This document shows positions 43,428-53,974 of a stretch of DNA of 64,000 nucleotides, piece after piece. Origin of the DNA: Pseudomonadota bacterium (GTDB lineage: Bacteria > Pseudomonadota > Gammaproteobacteria > Burkholderiales > REEB80). The stretch is from NCBI GenBank assembly GCA_018971485.1, contig JAGXAQ010000008.1:1-64000 (forward strand). The letters are read 5' to 3'. Each line of letters begins with the position of its first letter. Positions within the stretch are counted from its first letter, which is position 1. The notes under the pieces were generated by a model. That model saw only the letters and a program-made list of their open reading frames with translations. It was not told where the DNA came from and made no database searches. The position numbers and the translations under genes were made by a program.

Positions 43428-44434
43428 TTGCTTCCCTTCTCATAGTGATTGATTGCGCTAATCTGTTGAGCCAAGGTCCGTGAAAACTGGTGTGTCCCAT
43501 TGCCCCGGGATACAAAATAAAGATCCTGTGTTTTGGCTGGATGCAAGGCAGCAAGGATTGCATCCAAGCAAGGCAGGGCGATAGGGGTCGGCGGGAGCCC
43601 ATACCGGACATATGTATTGTAAGGCGTATCCTGCTTTAAATCCGAACGGGTCAATACGCCGTGATAATTGGAACCCATGCCATAAATGACAGTTGGATCC
43701 GTCTGAAGCTTCATATTAAGGTGAAGCCGGTTAAGAAATACGCCTGCAATGATAGGTCGCTCTTTGGCATTCGCCGTTTCTTTTTCAATCAAAGAAGCCA
43801 TGATCAAGGCATCATAGGGAGTCTGATAAGGCAAGCCTTGAGCCCTATTTTTCCACGCCGAATCTAGTTCTGACTGCATTTCATTCCAGGCGCGCCGATA
43901 CAACTGCAAATCATTCATGCCAGGAAGATAATGATAAACATCCGGCATGAATTCTCCTTCCGGAGGCCCTGATGCTCCGATGGCCTTCATGAGTTGGCTA
44001 TTACTCATGTCCTTTGTCTCATGCACCAACCCCGCCTCGCTATCAATCAAGGCACGCATTTGCCGGAAAGTCCAGCCATCTATAATATGAATAGCATGTT
44101 CTTGTGGATCATCTTCTGAAATCAGGGCAGATAGACGCCAGGGAGTAACAGGGTCATCCAGGGCATAATTTCCTGCCTTGGCAGAAGCAGAACGCCCCTG
44201 TAACCGCATCAGGAGAGTAAAAGGCCAGGCTTGAGGCAAAACGCCCTGTTGCACCAATTGCTCCGACACTTCCCTCAGACTGCTGTCATGCTGGATAATA
44301 AAAACCCTGGAGCGCAGAGGAAGTGGTGTAACCAGATAATCGACATACCAGGCCACAAGGAGGAAGACACACAACAATACCACTTTCCCATACCCGAATC
44401 GGAACAGGCGCTGTCGGCTTCTTTTACGCTTCAT
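43424..44434 (-). CDS. mltG: Endolytic murein transglycosylase MltG
   Basis: A protein of about 336 residues with one N-terminal membrane anchor (FGYGKVVLLCVFLLVAWYV) and a periplasmic YceG domain. The catalytic glutamate is in MASLIEKETANAKERP, followed by FLNRLHLNMKLQTDPTVIYG. MltG cleaves nascent glycan strands and sets their length. The ATG at 44434 was chosen because GAGG lies before it and it overlaps the pabC stop by only 11 bases; a start at 44506 would be far inside pabC. The pabC-mltG-tmk order is widely conserved. Confidence 0.93.
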   Translation of the reverse strand: MKRKRSRQRLFRFGYGKVVLLCVFLLVAWYVDYLVTPLPLRSRVFIIQHDSSLREVSEQLVQQGVLPQAWPFTLLMRLQGRSASAKAGNYALDDPVTPWRLSALISEDDPQEHAIHIIDGWTFRQMRALIDSEAGLVHETKDMSNSQLMKAIGASGPPEGEFMPDVYHYLPGMNDLQLYRRAWNEMQSELDSAWKNRAQGLPYQTPYDALIMASLIEKETANAKERPIIAGVFLNRLHLNMKLQTDPTVIYGMGSNYHGVLTRSDLKQDTPYNTYVRYGLPPTPIALPCLDAILAALHPAKTQDLYFVSRGNGTHQFSRTLAQQISAINHYEKGSK

Positions 44435-45251
44435 CCTCAGCCTCAAGCAAAGCCCGAAGCTCAGATATGGATTTCCCCTTACCCCAGGTACGATCTTCCA
44501 TCTCACGAATCTGCAACAGGCCCATCACGCTGTTACAGATCATGACCTCATCCGCATCAAGAAGCCTCTGCGGCCTAACCTGAACCTCTTTGATTCCAGT
44601 CTGGACAAGCTCCATCAGTCTTGAACGCTGAACACCTGCAACACCACACATGGATAGGTCAGGGGTGTACCAGTTTTCACCCTCCCTAAATACAAGATTA
44701 CTTGAAACGCCTTCGATCACATCCCCTTCGGTATCCCGCATCACCCCCTCAAAAATCAATGGATCGTGCCATTCCAGCCGCGCCAGGACATTTTCCAAAC
44801 GATTTAGATGCTTGATGCCTGCAAGCCTGGGTTGCCGCGCAAGGCGGGTTTCACACCAACGCACACGCACCCCTTCATTTAATATGGCTGAATCAAAAAC
44901 GGGCAAAGCAGTCAGGCTGATAATACGGGTAACCGGCTGGCCAGGATTCACAGCATACCCTCGTGCAGATTCACCACGCGTCACTGTCAAACGCAAAACA
45001 CCATTCGGAGTGTCTTGTGTCATAATGGAAAAATCGCGCAAAAAGAAAACTTCTTCGGGGCAGGAAATATGAAGGGCGGCACAGTCAGAATGCAGTTTTT
45101 CATACTGACGCTTCCAGTTCTGGATCCTGCCCTTTTTCATCAAAAAGGTACGGAACACGCCATCTCCGTACATCAAACCGCGATCACGGGCTATAATCTG
45201 CTCTGTCGATACGCCGTTCACAAGTACCATGAAAAATCCGTTCATATCCAT
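44424..45251 (-). CDS. pabC: Aminodeoxychorismate lyase
   Basis: A 275-residue class IV PLP enzyme that converts 4-amino-4-deoxychorismate to p-aminobenzoate for folate. RGLMYGDGVFRTF is the family opening; the PLP lysine is in GIKHLNRLENVLA; EGVSSNLVF and CNSVMGLLQI are typical. A start at 45230 (MVLVNGVST) matches homologues better but neither start has a strong SD. It lies between fabF and mltG, as in E. coli. Confidence 0.9.
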   Translation of the reverse strand: MDMNGFFMVLVNGVSTEQIIARDRGLMYGDGVFRTFLMKKGRIQNWKRQYEKLHSDCAALHISCPEEVFFLRDFSIMTQDTPNGVLRLTVTRGESARGYAVNPGQPVTRIISLTALPVFDSAILNEGVRVRWCETRLARQPRLAGIKHLNRLENVLARLEWHDPLIFEGVMRDTEGDVIEGVSSNLVFREGENWYTPDLSMCGVAGVQRSRLMELVQTGIKEVQVRPQRLLDADEVMICNSVMGLLQIREMEDRTWGKGKSISELRALLEAEDEA

Positions 45252-45362
45252 TCTAAGGATTCATCAGGATAATCAATTCCACCTCTATCTGAAGAGGCTG
45301 TAATACCCAGCATCTTCTCTTGTCTCATGTCACGATGATACAGATCAACAAGAGGAAAAATA

Positions 45363-46601
45363 TCAGATTCGACGGAACACAAGCGTACCGTTAGTTCCCC
45401 CAAAACCAAAAGAATTGGACAATGCAAGATCAATACGCATCCCCCGGGCCTTATTTGGAACATAGTCCAGATCACAGACCGGATCCGGATCAGTCAAGTT
45501 AATTGTAGGAGGAGCCTTCTGATCCCTAACCGCCAAAGCTGTAAAGATTGCTTCAACGCCGCCCGCAGCTCCAAGAAGGTGTCCCGTTGCTGATTTCGTC
45601 GAACTGACCGCAAGCTTTGCAGCATGATTTCCAAAACAGTTTTTCACCGCCATGGTTTCGGCAACATCTCCAAGAGGTGTAGAAGTGCCATGTGCATTAA
45701 TATAGTTCACCTCATCCAAGGCAGAACCTGCATTCTTTAAAGCATTACGCATACAGCGTGCTGCACCTTCCCCCGTTTCAACAGGAGCCGTCATATGATA
45801 GGCATCCGCACTCATGCCAAATCCAGCAAGCTCAGCATAAATATGGGCTCCACGTGCCTTGGCATGCTCATACTCCTCTAAGACCAGGACGCCTGCTCCT
45901 TCTCCAATCACAAATCCATCACGACCCTTGTCCCAAGGTCGACTTGCCCCTTCCGGATCATCATTTCTCGTCGAAAGGGCCCGGGCGGCAGCAAAGCCAC
46001 CCACACCCAGCGGGGTAATGGCCGCTTCAGTTCCTCCGGCAACCATAACATCCACATCCCCATATTCAATCAGTCGTGCTGACTCACCAATACAATGAGT
46101 TGCAGTCGTACAGGCTGTCACCATCGCCAGATTTGGGCCCTTGAAACCATGCATGATCGATACATGGCCTGAAATCATATTAATAATTGAACCCGGAATA
46201 AAAAATGGGGAGATGCGTCGCGCACCCCCTTCCAGATAGGTCGCATGCATCTCTTCAATCAAATGCAATCCACCAATACCTGAGCCGATATTTACCCCGA
46301 TCCGTTCAGCATTATCCGCCGTTGCCACCACACCTGAATCAGAAACAGCCTGTATGGCAGCCGCAATACCATAATGGATAAAAGTATCCATCCGACGGGC
46401 ATCACGCGACTGGATATACTGACCCACATCGAAACCTTTGACCTGTCCCGCTATTTGCGAACCAAAGGTCTCCGGATCAAAATGGGTAATACGAGACACC
46501 CCAGAACGTCCGGCCAATATGTTTGTCCAGGCCTCATCGATCGTATTGCCAACAGGCGAAATGATGCCCAGACCAGTAATAACCACTTTGCGTTTAGACA
46601 A
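45363..46601 (-). CDS. fabF: 3-oxoacyl-ACP synthase II
   Basis: A 412-residue condensing enzyme (KAS II) elongating acyl-ACP in the cytoplasm. The catalytic Cys is in [12 protein letters not shown] and the two histidines are in [11 protein letters not shown] and [26 protein letters not shown] opens the protein. Gap to acpP 35 bases. Length is normal for FabF. Confidence 0.96.
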   Translation of the reverse strand: MSKRKVVITGLGIISPVGNTIDEAWTNILAGRSGVSRITHFDPETFGSQIAGQVKGFDVGQYIQSRDARRMDTFIHYGIAAAIQAVSDSGVVATADNAERIGVNIGSGIGGLHLIEEMHATYLEGGARRISPFFIPGSIINMISGHVSIMHGFKGPNLAMVTACTTATHCIGESARLIEYGDVDVMVAGGTEAAITPLGVGGFAAARALSTRNDDPEGASRPWDKGRDGFVIGEGAGVLVLEEYEHAKARGAHIYAELAGFGMSADAYHMTAPVETGEGAARCMRNALKNAGSALDEVNYINAHGTSTPLGDVAETMAVKNCFGNHAAKLAVSSTKSATGHLLGAAGGVEAIFTALAVRDQKAPPTINLTDPDPVCDLDYVPNKARGMRIDLALSNSFGFGGTNGTLVFRRI

Positions 46602-46636
46602 AACGCCTCCTGTACCCTCTTGTTAGACCAAAAACT

Positions 46637-46873
46637 CTATTTCAGGTGGCTGTTGATATAGTCCATTGCCTGCTTGACCGTGGTAATTTTTTCAGCATCA
46701 TCATCTGGAATTTCACACTCGAATTCTTCCTCAAGTGCCATCACCAACTCTACGGTATCCAGAGAATCAGCTCCTAGATCATCAACGAATGAAGAATCAG
46801 TCTTAACGTCTGCTTCATTCACACCTAATTGTTCCGCAACGATTTTTTTAACGCGTTGCTCGATGTTTTCCAT
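46637..46873 (-). CDS. acpP: Acyl carrier protein
   Basis: A 78-residue acidic carrier of acyl chains. The phosphopantetheine attachment site is S37 in [18 protein letters not shown]. Very acidic with four helices as usual. It sits between fabG and fabF; the gap to fabG is 104 bases and may carry a separate promoter, since acpP is normally expressed at high level. Confidence 0.97.
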   Translation of the reverse strand: MENIEQRVKKIVAEQLGVNEADVKTDSSFVDDLGADSLDTVELVMALEEEFECEIPDDDAEKITTVKQAMDYINSHLK

Positions 46874-46977
46874 CTTGAATTACCCTTTCGTGGCGATAGG
46901 TGCCCAAATTTGGGCTGATTTAAAAAATGCGAGCATATCAAATTTTACGCCCTTCGCAAAATCAGAATTCGCCCTCA

Positions 46978-47724
46978 TCAGTCCATATGCATGCCTCCAT
47001 TGACATGCATTGTTGATCCTGTAATATAGCCTGCCTCATCTGAGGCCAGAAATGAAACGGCAGCTGCAACATCCTTAACCGAACCCAAGCGTCCAAGAGG
47101 GATATGGGCAAGCAACCCCTCCCGCTGGGATTCATTAAGCGCACGAGTCATGTCCGTGTCAATAAAACCCGGAGCCACACAATTCACGGTAATATTGCGA
47201 CTCCCCACTTCCCGGGCCAGGGATTTGGTAAATCCAATAAGGCCAGCCTTGGCAGCCGCATAATTGGCCTGCCCAGCATTGCCCATAACCCCAACAACCG
47301 AAGTAATGCTGATAATTCTTCCAGAGCGGGCTTTCATCATGTCACGCAAAACGGCCCGGCACAAAGTAAAAACCGAGTTCAAATTAGTTTGCAAAACTTC
47401 ATTCCATTGAGTGTCACTCATACGCATAAGCAACATATCGCGAGTAATTCCTGCATTATTGACCAATATCTGGACAGATCCATAAGTTTGCCGGATATGA
47501 TCTACAGCTGTGGTCACTGCTTCGGAATCGGTCACATCAAGCACCATGCCTTCTCCCCTGATGCCCATTGTTCTGAATGTTTCCGAAATACGGTGGGCAG
47601 ACTCTTCCGTTGTAGCTGTTCCTATGACTGTAGCACCATCAGCGCCCAACCGATGGGCGATGGCCTGACCAATCCCGCGTGAAGCACCTGTAACCCAGGC
47701 TATCTGGTTATTCAATCGGCTCAT
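46978..47724 (-). CDS. fabG: 3-oxoacyl-ACP reductase
   Basis: A 248-residue short-chain dehydrogenase reducing 3-oxoacyl-ACP with NADPH. Cofactor motif GASRGIGQAIA, NNAGITRD, and the catalytic YAAAKAG with Tyr and Lys, preceded by SITSVVG with the Ser. Ends with TGSTMHVNGGMHMD, typical of FabG. Located between fabD (gap 16 bases) and acpP. Confidence 0.96.
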   Translation of the reverse strand: MSRLNNQIAWVTGASRGIGQAIAHRLGADGATVIGTATTEESAHRISETFRTMGIRGEGMVLDVTDSEAVTTAVDHIRQTYGSVQILVNNAGITRDMLLMRMSDTQWNEVLQTNLNSVFTLCRAVLRDMMKARSGRIISITSVVGVMGNAGQANYAAAKAGLIGFTKSLAREVGSRNITVNCVAPGFIDTDMTRALNESQREGLLAHIPLGRLGSVKDVAAAVSFLASDEAGYITGSTMHVNGGMHMD

Positions 47725-47740
47725 CCTTGTCCATTCCTCA

Positions 47741-48673
47741 TCAACCTATGGCTAAAACAGCAAGTTCCAAAGCCTGCGCATCCACCAGGGCCAGTGCTTC
47801 TATCCTGTCTGTAACCCGTTTATTGATTCCTGTCAAAACCTTTCCAGGTCCGGCCTCAGCCAAATGTGTCACACCTGCCGCTTCAAAAGCAAGGATCGTA
47901 TCTGACCATCGTACTGCAGAATAGAGTTGGCGGGTCAATGCATCACGAATGGCATTCGGATCATCATAAGCCTTTACATCAGCATTGTGCAGTACACGCA
48001 TCCCAGGTTTTTTGAAATTAACCGATGCCAGCTCAGCTGAAAGTTCCAATGCGGCATCACGAAGCAAAGAACAATGCGAAGGAACCGATACGGGCAAGAG
48101 TACAGCCCGTTTTGCCCCTCTGGCCTTTGCCTGCTCCATAGCCCTTCCTACAGCTTCACGGTGGCCTGCAATCACCACTTGCAGCGGGCAGTTATAATTT
48201 GCCGCTTCAACAGTACTGTTTTCTGAACTAGCCTCCAGACAGACCTCTCGGATGGTTTCATCATTAAGCCCAAGGATAGCCGCCATTGCGCCGCTCCCTT
48301 CAGCTACTGCTGCCTGCATCAGTTCCGCTCGCAGCCGGACAAGCCGTAAAGCGTCAGAAAAATCAAGGCAACCTGAAGCAACCAGTGCCGCATATTCACC
48401 CAGACTGTGACCAGCCATGTACTCAGGCCTGACATCAGAACGCTCACAGAATGCCCGAAAAATAGCCACACCTGTTGCCAGCATTACTGGCTGGGTATGA
48501 ACCGTTTGGGCCAATATCTCAGCTGGCCCTTCTTCAATCAGCTTCCAAAGATCCTGCCCCAACACCTCTGCAGCTTCAGAAAAAGTGTCTTTCACAACAG
48601 GAAGACCGGAAAACCCCGTGAGCATTCCCACTGACTGGGCTCCTTGTCCTGGAAACACGAATCCTAATTTCAT
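47741..48673 (-). CDS. fabD: Malonyl-CoA:ACP transacylase
   Basis: A 310-residue transferase loading malonyl units on ACP. The nucleophile is in AGHSLGEYAALVA; FVFPGQGAQSVGM opens the protein. The His partner is in VPSHCSLL. The ATG at 48673 was chosen because GGGGAG precedes it and homologues begin MKLGFVFPGQG; an upstream start at 48751 would run into fabH. Confidence 0.95.
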   Translation of the reverse strand: MKLGFVFPGQGAQSVGMLTGFSGLPVVKDTFSEAAEVLGQDLWKLIEEGPAEILAQTVHTQPVMLATGVAIFRAFCERSDVRPEYMAGHSLGEYAALVASGCLDFSDALRLVRLRAELMQAAVAEGSGAMAAILGLNDETIREVCLEASSENSTVEAANYNCPLQVVIAGHREAVGRAMEQAKARGAKRAVLLPVSVPSHCSLLRDAALELSAELASVNFKKPGMRVLHNADVKAYDDPNAIRDALTRQLYSAVRWSDTILAFEAAGVTHLAEAGPGKVLTGINKRVTDRIEALALVDAQALELAVLAIG

Positions 48674-48689
48674 TAGCTCCCCCTGCACC

Positions 48690-49649
48690 TTAATATCGAA
48701 CCAGCACTGAACCCCATGTAAATCCTCCTCCAAACGCCTCCATGAGAACAACTTCTCCCCGCTTTATGCGCCCATCACAGACGCCTTCGTGAAAAGCTAG
48801 CGGAATGGAAGCTGCTGAGGTATTACCGTGGGTTGCGACAGTAACAATAACCTGTTCCATACTCATGGATAGTTTTTTTGCCGTCGCCTGGATAATTCGA
48901 ATGTTGGCCTGGTGCGGAACCAACCAGTCAATCTCGCTTTTCTGCATGCCACTGGCGGCCAGGGTATCATCCACAATTTCATCAAGCGTATTAACCGCCA
49001 TCCTAAAAACTGAGCTCCCTTCCATAGCCAGTTTCGCATTCCGTTCCGGATGGCGGGAAACACCAGATGGAACACAAAGCTGCGGAGCATAACGCCCGTC
49101 AGCATGAATACGAGAACTGATAATGCCCGGCTGCTGCGATGCCTGCAGAATCATTGCTCCTGCACCATCTCCAAACAGAATGCAGTTAGAACGATCTGTC
49201 CAGTCCACAATCCGGGACATAACCTCTGCACCCACCACCAAAACCGTACGATGCATGCCACTGCGGATAAAGCTATCTGCCACAGATAAAGCATAGACGA
49301 AACCGCTGCAGACTGCCTGAATATCAAAAGCTCCACCATGGTTTCGAACCCCAAGCTTATCCTGTAACAAACAGGCCGTGCTAGGAAAAATCAAATCAGG
49401 GGTCGTGGTTGCAACAATAATCAAGTCAAGATCCGCGGCTTCAATCCCGGCATTTTCAATAGCCTTGAGACTAGCCTTAAAGGCTAAATCACTTGCCGCC
49501 TCATCCTCTGCTGCAATATGGCGCGAATGGATACCGGTTCGAGACACAATCCACTCATCGGATGTTTCTACCATTTGACTCAGTTCTTGATTATCCATCT
49601 GCCGTTCTGGCAAATAGGATCCAGTACCCAGAATACGGGAATACATCAA
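48690..49649 (-). CDS. fabH: 3-oxoacyl-ACP synthase III
   Basis: A 319-residue initiating condensing enzyme joining acetyl-CoA and malonyl-ACP. The catalytic Cys is in [14 protein letters not shown], the His in [11 protein letters not shown], and the Asn in [22 protein letters not shown] is the usual start. The first codons overlap the plsX stop by four bases (ATGA). Confidence 0.96.
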   Translation of the reverse strand: MMYSRILGTGSYLPERQMDNQELSQMVETSDEWIVSRTGIHSRHIAAEDEAASDLAFKASLKAIENAGIEAADLDLIIVATTTPDLIFPSTACLLQDKLGVRNHGGAFDIQAVCSGFVYALSVADSFIRSGMHRTVLVVGAEVMSRIVDWTDRSNCILFGDGAGAMILQASQQPGIISSRIHADGRYAPQLCVPSGVSRHPERNAKLAMEGSSVFRMAVNTLDEIVDDTLAASGMQKSEIDWLVPHQANIRIIQATAKKLSMSMEQVIVTVATHGNTSAASIPLAFHEGVCDGRIKRGEVVLMEAFGGGFTWGSVLVRY

Positions 49650-50662
49650 TTCAGCCCTTTACCCGTGAGTGAAATCTGATTGTTAATCCGCTGCAAAACA
49701 CCCGTCATAACCGCCTGTTGCGCACGTTCCAGTGCAAAACGAAAAGCAAACCTATCTGCTGATCCATGACTTTTAATCACCACTGCCTGCAAACCCAACA
49801 GGGTAGCCCCATTATAACGCCGGTGATCCACCCGTTTACGAAAACCAAGCAATACTGGGGAACAAATACATGCAGCCAGACGGGTCAAGGTATTTCGCCT
49901 GAATTCCTGCCTGAGAAACTCTCCCATCATCTGGGCCAGTCCTTCTGAAGCCTTTAAAACCACATTACCCACAAAACCATCACAAACAACAATATCGGTT
50001 GTTCCGTTGTATATATCCGTTCCTTCAACATTGCCATAAAAATTAAGACCACTCTCTTTCAAAAGCAAGCCTGCTTCTTTAACGGTCTCGCTCCCCTTAA
50101 TTTCTTCCTCACCAACGTTAAGCAATCCAACAGTAGGACGATCTTTATGCTCAACAGCGGAAACAAGCATTGCTCCCATCATGCCAAACTGAAGCAGTTG
50201 CAAAGGAGTACAGTCCACATTTGCGCCTAGATCCAGCATGTGCACATGGCCTTTGATCGTAGGAAGGATAGTGGATATAGCCGGGCGCTCGACTCCGGGC
50301 AGCATTTTAAGGACATAACGTGATGTCGCCATTAAGGCACCTGTATTTCCAGCAGAAACACAAGCCTGCGCTTCACCCGCCTTAACGAGATTAAGCGCGA
50401 CCCGCATAGATGAATCTTTCTTGTTTTTAAGAGCAAACTGGGGCGATTCATCCATCTCGACCACCTGGCTTGCTGGATGAATACTCAAACGGTCCCCCAC
50501 AACCAGTTGATGCGTAGCTAGCTGAGCTTCAATACTCTCGGCCACACCCACCAGAATGACTCTTGTTTCTGGCGATAACGCAAGAAAATCAAGAACCGCT
50601 GGTACCGCCACTGACGGCCCATGATCCCCACCCATTGCGTCTACCGCAATTGTTATCGTCAT
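49646..50662 (-). CDS. plsX: Phosphate acyltransferase PlsX
   Basis: A 338-residue enzyme forming acyl-phosphate from acyl-ACP for phospholipid synthesis. Typical blocks: [19 protein letters not shown] at the start, then [19 protein letters not shown] and [13 protein letters not shown]. It stands 29 bases after rpmF and is coupled to fabH. Confidence 0.95.
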   Translation of the reverse strand: MTITIAVDAMGGDHGPSVAVPAVLDFLALSPETRVILVGVAESIEAQLATHQLVVGDRLSIHPASQVVEMDESPQFALKNKKDSSMRVALNLVKAGEAQACVSAGNTGALMATSRYVLKMLPGVERPAISTILPTIKGHVHMLDLGANVDCTPLQLLQFGMMGAMLVSAVEHKDRPTVGLLNVGEEEIKGSETVKEAGLLLKESGLNFYGNVEGTDIYNGTTDIVVCDGFVGNVVLKASEGLAQMMGEFLRQEFRRNTLTRLAACICSPVLLGFRKRVDHRRYNGATLLGLQAVVIKSHGSADRFAFRFALERAQQAVMTGVLQRINNQISLTGKGLN

Positions 50663-50691
50663 AGCATGAAAAATGGCAAGCCTGCCAGGAA

Positions 50692-50871
50692 TTATTCGCC
50701 CTTGGCTTTCATCACCTTACGGCCACGGTAATACCCGTTCGGGCTCACATGGTGACGCAGATGCACCTCTCCTGACGTTGGTTCTACCGCAAGAGGCGGA
50801 TTAACCAGAAAATCATGGGCACGATGCATCCCGCGCTTTGAAGGTGACTTCTTGTTCTGTTGAACAGCCAT
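50692..50871 (-). CDS. rpmF: 50S ribosomal protein L32
   Basis: A 59-residue basic protein read on the minus strand from the ATG at 50871. It begins [20 protein letters not shown] and includes [14 protein letters not shown], the typical L32 sequence. Zinc-binding cysteines are absent, as in the Cys-free type of L32. It sits in the conserved yceD-rpmF-plsX order, one base after the yceD stop. Confidence 0.96.
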   Translation of the reverse strand: MAVQQNKKSPSKRGMHRAHDFLVNPPLAVEPTSGEVHLRHHVSPNGYYRGRKVMKAKGE

Positions 50872-50872
50872 T

Positions 50873-51382
50873 TTAGAACTCCTTAGATGGTTTCAGGCCT
50901 GACCCAGTTATTACAGAAAAAAATGGCTTTTTCTCTGCAGGTGAACCAACTGGCCCATGACCTACACAATCCGTTTCTGCATGCATAGGCGAAAACGGCA
51001 ATGCCAATAGTATTTCCTCTTCCACAAGGCCATTCACATCCATTGCAGAATCGACCGGTATCTGTTCCAGCTTTTCATCAGCACCAGCCGGTTGTAACAG
51101 ACGACTATCTTCAACAATTTCAAATCCGGGGCATAACTTAACCGGCCACCTCATCTCTTCCAGACATCTTTGGCAAACCAGATTCAGCCAGCCAGACACT
51201 TCAAGATGAAGAAAGCAGGACCCCTCTTTTGCCGAACCGATAAGAGTAAAATCAATTTCCCCCTTACCTGCGACATCCCGGAGTCTTTCCGTATTTTCTG
51301 GCATCATTATACCATGCAACGTCCATCCGCTCTGCGCAAAACGAACATTATCAATGAAATTCTGTTCAGACAGTTCAAACAT
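50873..51382 (-). CDS. yceD: DUF177 family protein YceD
   Basis: A protein of about 169 residues of the YceD/DUF177 family. The central [16 protein letters not shown] with a CxxC pair, and the acidic [21 protein letters not shown], are the family signature. It has been linked to 23S rRNA or large-subunit accumulation in bacteria and plants. The start at 51382 ([12 protein letters not shown]) matches homologues, although no good SD precedes it; upstream frames toward 51499 would overlap the divergent maf gene. Confidence 0.87.
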   Translation of the reverse strand: MFELSEQNFIDNVRFAQSGWTLHGIMMPENTERLRDVAGKGEIDFTLIGSAKEGSCFLHLEVSGWLNLVCQRCLEEMRWPVKLCPGFEIVEDSRLLQPAGADEKLEQIPVDSAMDVNGLVEEEILLALPFSPMHAETDCVGHGPVGSPAEKKPFFSVITGSGLKPSKEF

Positions 51383-51472
51383 AAGGGCGGAATAATATAA
51401 TGTTTGCCAGATACTGTCAAAACCAGCTATGCTTTTTTTGGCTTGAAAACAATCCCGGAAACAGCACAACGA

Positions 51473-52072
51473 ATGATAAAAAACCTTCCTTGCGAACAAA
51501 AGCTCGTTCTAGCTTCATCCAGCCGATACCGACGCCAGCTTCTAGATCGACTGGGCATTCCATACACTGCCGTATCTCCTCATGTGGATGAAACACCACG
51601 ATCTGACGAAAAAGCAGCTGACACCGCAAAAAGACTGGCACTAAGCAAAGCCCGTGCTGTTGCCAAAACCTACCCTGAATCACTCATCATTGGTTCAGAT
51701 CAGGTCGCACTTCTTGAAGGAGAATTGCTTGGTAAACCCCATACCCACGAAAAAGCAGTCCTTCAGCTTCAAAAAATGCGGGGGAAAACCGTCGTGTTCC
51801 ACACAGCCTTATGTCTGCTTGATGCCAAGAAAAATGAATATACGCTGGAAGACGTGCCCACACAGCTTCTTTTTCGCAATCTAAGCAATGAGCAGATTGA
51901 AAACTATCTCAGGCGAGAACAGCCATATGATTGCGCAGGTTCAGCCAAATCAGAGGGGCTCGGTATTGCGCTCATCCAAAGCATGCAGGGCGAGGATCCC
52001 AACGCATTGATTGGCCTGCCTCTCATCAAACTGGTTTCCATGCTGGAACAACATGGATTAAAAGTCATCTGA
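51473..52072 (+). CDS. maf: Maf-like nucleotide pyrophosphatase (YceF type)
   Basis: A 199-residue Maf/HAM1-type house-cleaning pyrophosphatase. LASSSRYRRQLLDRLG, VDETPR, GSDQVA and YDCAGSAKSEGLGI are characteristic of the YceF subfamily, which hydrolyses m7GTP. The ATG at 51473 (MIKNLPCEQK) was chosen because upstream residues do not belong to the family. It is divergent from yceD, a conserved arrangement. The rsmI-like gene follows on the same strand. Confidence 0.9.
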   Translation: MIKNLPCEQKLVLASSSRYRRQLLDRLGIPYTAVSPHVDETPRSDEKAADTAKRLALSKARAVAKTYPESLIIGSDQVALLEGELLGKPHTHEKAVLQLQKMRGKTVVFHTALCLLDAKKNEYTLEDVPTQLLFRNLSNEQIENYLRREQPYDCAGSAKSEGLGIALIQSMQGEDPNALIGLPLIKLVSMLEQHGLKVI

Positions 52073-52244
52073 TAATATTTTCGACGATTCTTCTGGCGCG
52101 CCCCTATCTCTTAGGTCACGGTCTTTTTCTAAAACGGTCGATCCGCTTCTTACAACCTAATCTGGCTACCATTCAAGGAAACAATCCCCTAAACTCCCAA
52201 TATAAACCATTTCAGCATTTATCCTTAACAGAACAGGCCCTATC

Positions 52245-53015
52245 ATGCAACCTGGCACGCTCCACCTGATCCCTACACCCTTAGGCCCTACCTGCGCGGC
52301 ACAATGCCTGCCTTTGCCCGTGATCGAAAAAATCAGCAGGATAAGACACTTTGCCGTAGAACAAAGCAAAACTGCGCGGGCTTTCCTAAACCAATTCAAG
52401 CTAGAAGTCCGGATTCAGGATATCAATATCCAACCCATCCCCAAACATGCCAGCCCCTCCGAACTCGAAACGCTGCTCCTGCCTGTATTAAACGGTGAAG
52501 ATATGGGCATCCTGTCAGAGGCAGGATGCCCTGCTATCGCCGATCCTGGTTCCGACCTGGTACGGCTGGCGCACTCAATGGATATCCCTGTTTACCCCCA
52601 TATCGGCCCTTCATCCATTCTTCTGGCCCTGATGGCAAGCGGTCTCAATGGTCAGCAATTTACATTTCATGGATATTTACCTATTCCCCATCAAGACCGG
52701 CACCGTGCACTCTTACACCTGGAGACAGTTTCAGCCAAGGAAAATATAACCCAGATATTCATTGAAACACCATATAGAAACCATGCAATGCTCGACAGAC
52801 TTCTTACCAGCTTGCAACCAGACACACACCTGGCTGTTGCTTGCGATCTGAGCTTACCGACACAATGGATTCAAAGCAGGCCCATCCACTTATGGAAAAG
52901 CATGAACGTTGATCTCAACAGGCGACCAGCCATTTTCCTGTTTCTCGCAGCAGCTGACCCATCCAGAATCCTCCCCTCTCAATTCAGGCGCACTTCAGTT
53001 CGTGTCAAAGGATAA
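52245..53015 (+). CDS. RsmI-like tetrapyrrole-methylase-family SAM methyltransferase
   Basis: A 256-residue protein of the YraL/RsmI fold. LHLIPTPLGP opens it, then GILSEAGCPAIADPGSDLVRLAH and HIGPSSILLALMASGLNGQQFTFHGYLP, which are the SAM-binding blocks seen in RsmI (16S rRNA C1402 2'-O-methyltransferase). It is probably not the true RsmI but the paralogue usually found next to maf in betaproteobacteria, and its substrate is unknown. Its 3' end overlaps the convergent sppA by 37 bases. Confidence 0.82.
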   Translation: MQPGTLHLIPTPLGPTCAAQCLPLPVIEKISRIRHFAVEQSKTARAFLNQFKLEVRIQDINIQPIPKHASPSELETLLLPVLNGEDMGILSEAGCPAIADPGSDLVRLAHSMDIPVYPHIGPSSILLALMASGLNGQQFTFHGYLPIPHQDRHRALLHLETVSAKENITQIFIETPYRNHAMLDRLLTSLQPDTHLAVACDLSLPTQWIQSRPIHLWKSMNVDLNRRPAIFLFLAAADPSRILPSQFRRTSVRVKG

Positions 53016-53947
53016 AACCATGAATGAATCAATCCAGCAGCAACACTTTGACCAAAATGAGTACCGACCCGGTTGGCAAGTCGCTCAACCAGTCCCTGCT
53101 GTTGTGTGTAATTGACAATTCTGGGAGCCCCTATCACATTTCTGGCAACCGTATTAACGCTACCAAAACCATCAGCCAGTCCCATTTTAACTGCAGTCGT
53201 ACCAGTCCATACCAGGCCACTGAAGATACTAGGGGTCACATGCAAGCGGCTTCCGCGTCCTTTTTCAACTGCCTGGATAAACTGCTCGTGCACTTGATCC
53301 AGAAGTTTTTCCGCGAAAACCTTCTCATCAGGTTTCAAAGGAGAAAAGGGATCCAAAAAACCCTTATGCTTGCCAGCCGTAATAAGGCGACGCTCTACCC
53401 CTACTTTTTTCATAATGCCTGTAAACCCGAACCCGTCCATCAGCACACCAATCGATCCAACCAGACTTGCCGGATTCACATAAATCTTGTCAGCAGCAAC
53501 TGCGACATAATACCCCCCGGAAGCGCACAAATCTCCCGCAACTACGTACAAGGGCTTGTGTGGATATTTTTGTCGCAGACGCCACATCTCATCATTAATT
53601 TCACTGGCCTGCACAGGGCTTCCTCCAGGGCTATTGATCTCCAGGATAACGCCCTTTGAGTTCGGATTGGCAAAAGCCTCATCCAGTGCCTTATTAATAC
53701 GGTCGGCACTAGCCGGACCATGGGCAGCAATTTCTCCATCCAGATCAACAACAGCAGTATGCTCCCCAATGGCACCAGTTCCTGTACCACCTATCCAGCC
53801 CAAAAAAACCAGAATCAGAAAGATGATGATGAGAAGCGTGGCCACTTTGAAAAAAATACTCCAGCGACGTGCACGGCGCAGCTCTGCGATATAGCTAGCA
53901 GCCAGTTGTTCAAGCGAAGTCCTCTCGGGAATTTGGGGTTCGGACAT
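52979..53947 (-). CDS. sppA: Signal peptide peptidase SppA (S49 family)
   Basis: A 322-residue membrane-anchored serine protease with one helix near residues 35-52 (ATLLIIIFLILVFLGWI). The catalytic serine is in GDLCASGGYYVAVAADKI and the lysine in LITAGKHKGFLDPF. It digests signal peptides left in the membrane. It ends the short minus-strand group rluC-gph-Rieske-sppA; the gap to the Rieske gene is 27 bases. Confidence 0.92.
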   Translation of the reverse strand: MSEPQIPERTSLEQLAASYIAELRRARRWSIFFKVATLLIIIFLILVFLGWIGGTGTGAIGEHTAVVDLDGEIAAHGPASADRINKALDEAFANPNSKGVILEINSPGGSPVQASEINDEMWRLRQKYPHKPLYVVAGDLCASGGYYVAVAADKIYVNPASLVGSIGVLMDGFGFTGIMKKVGVERRLITAGKHKGFLDPFSPLKPDEKVFAEKLLDQVHEQFIQAVEKGRGSRLHVTPSIFSGLVWTGTTAVKMGLADGFGSVNTVARNVIGAPRIVNYTQQQGLVERLANRVGTHFGQSVAAGLIHSWFYPLTRTEVRLN

Positions 53948-53974
53948 GAATACTTCCTTTATTTTCCTGTATGA

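Noticed and set aside
47104-47682. 192-codon plus-strand frame inside fabG
   Set aside because: Antisense to fabG, unusual composition, no start signal.
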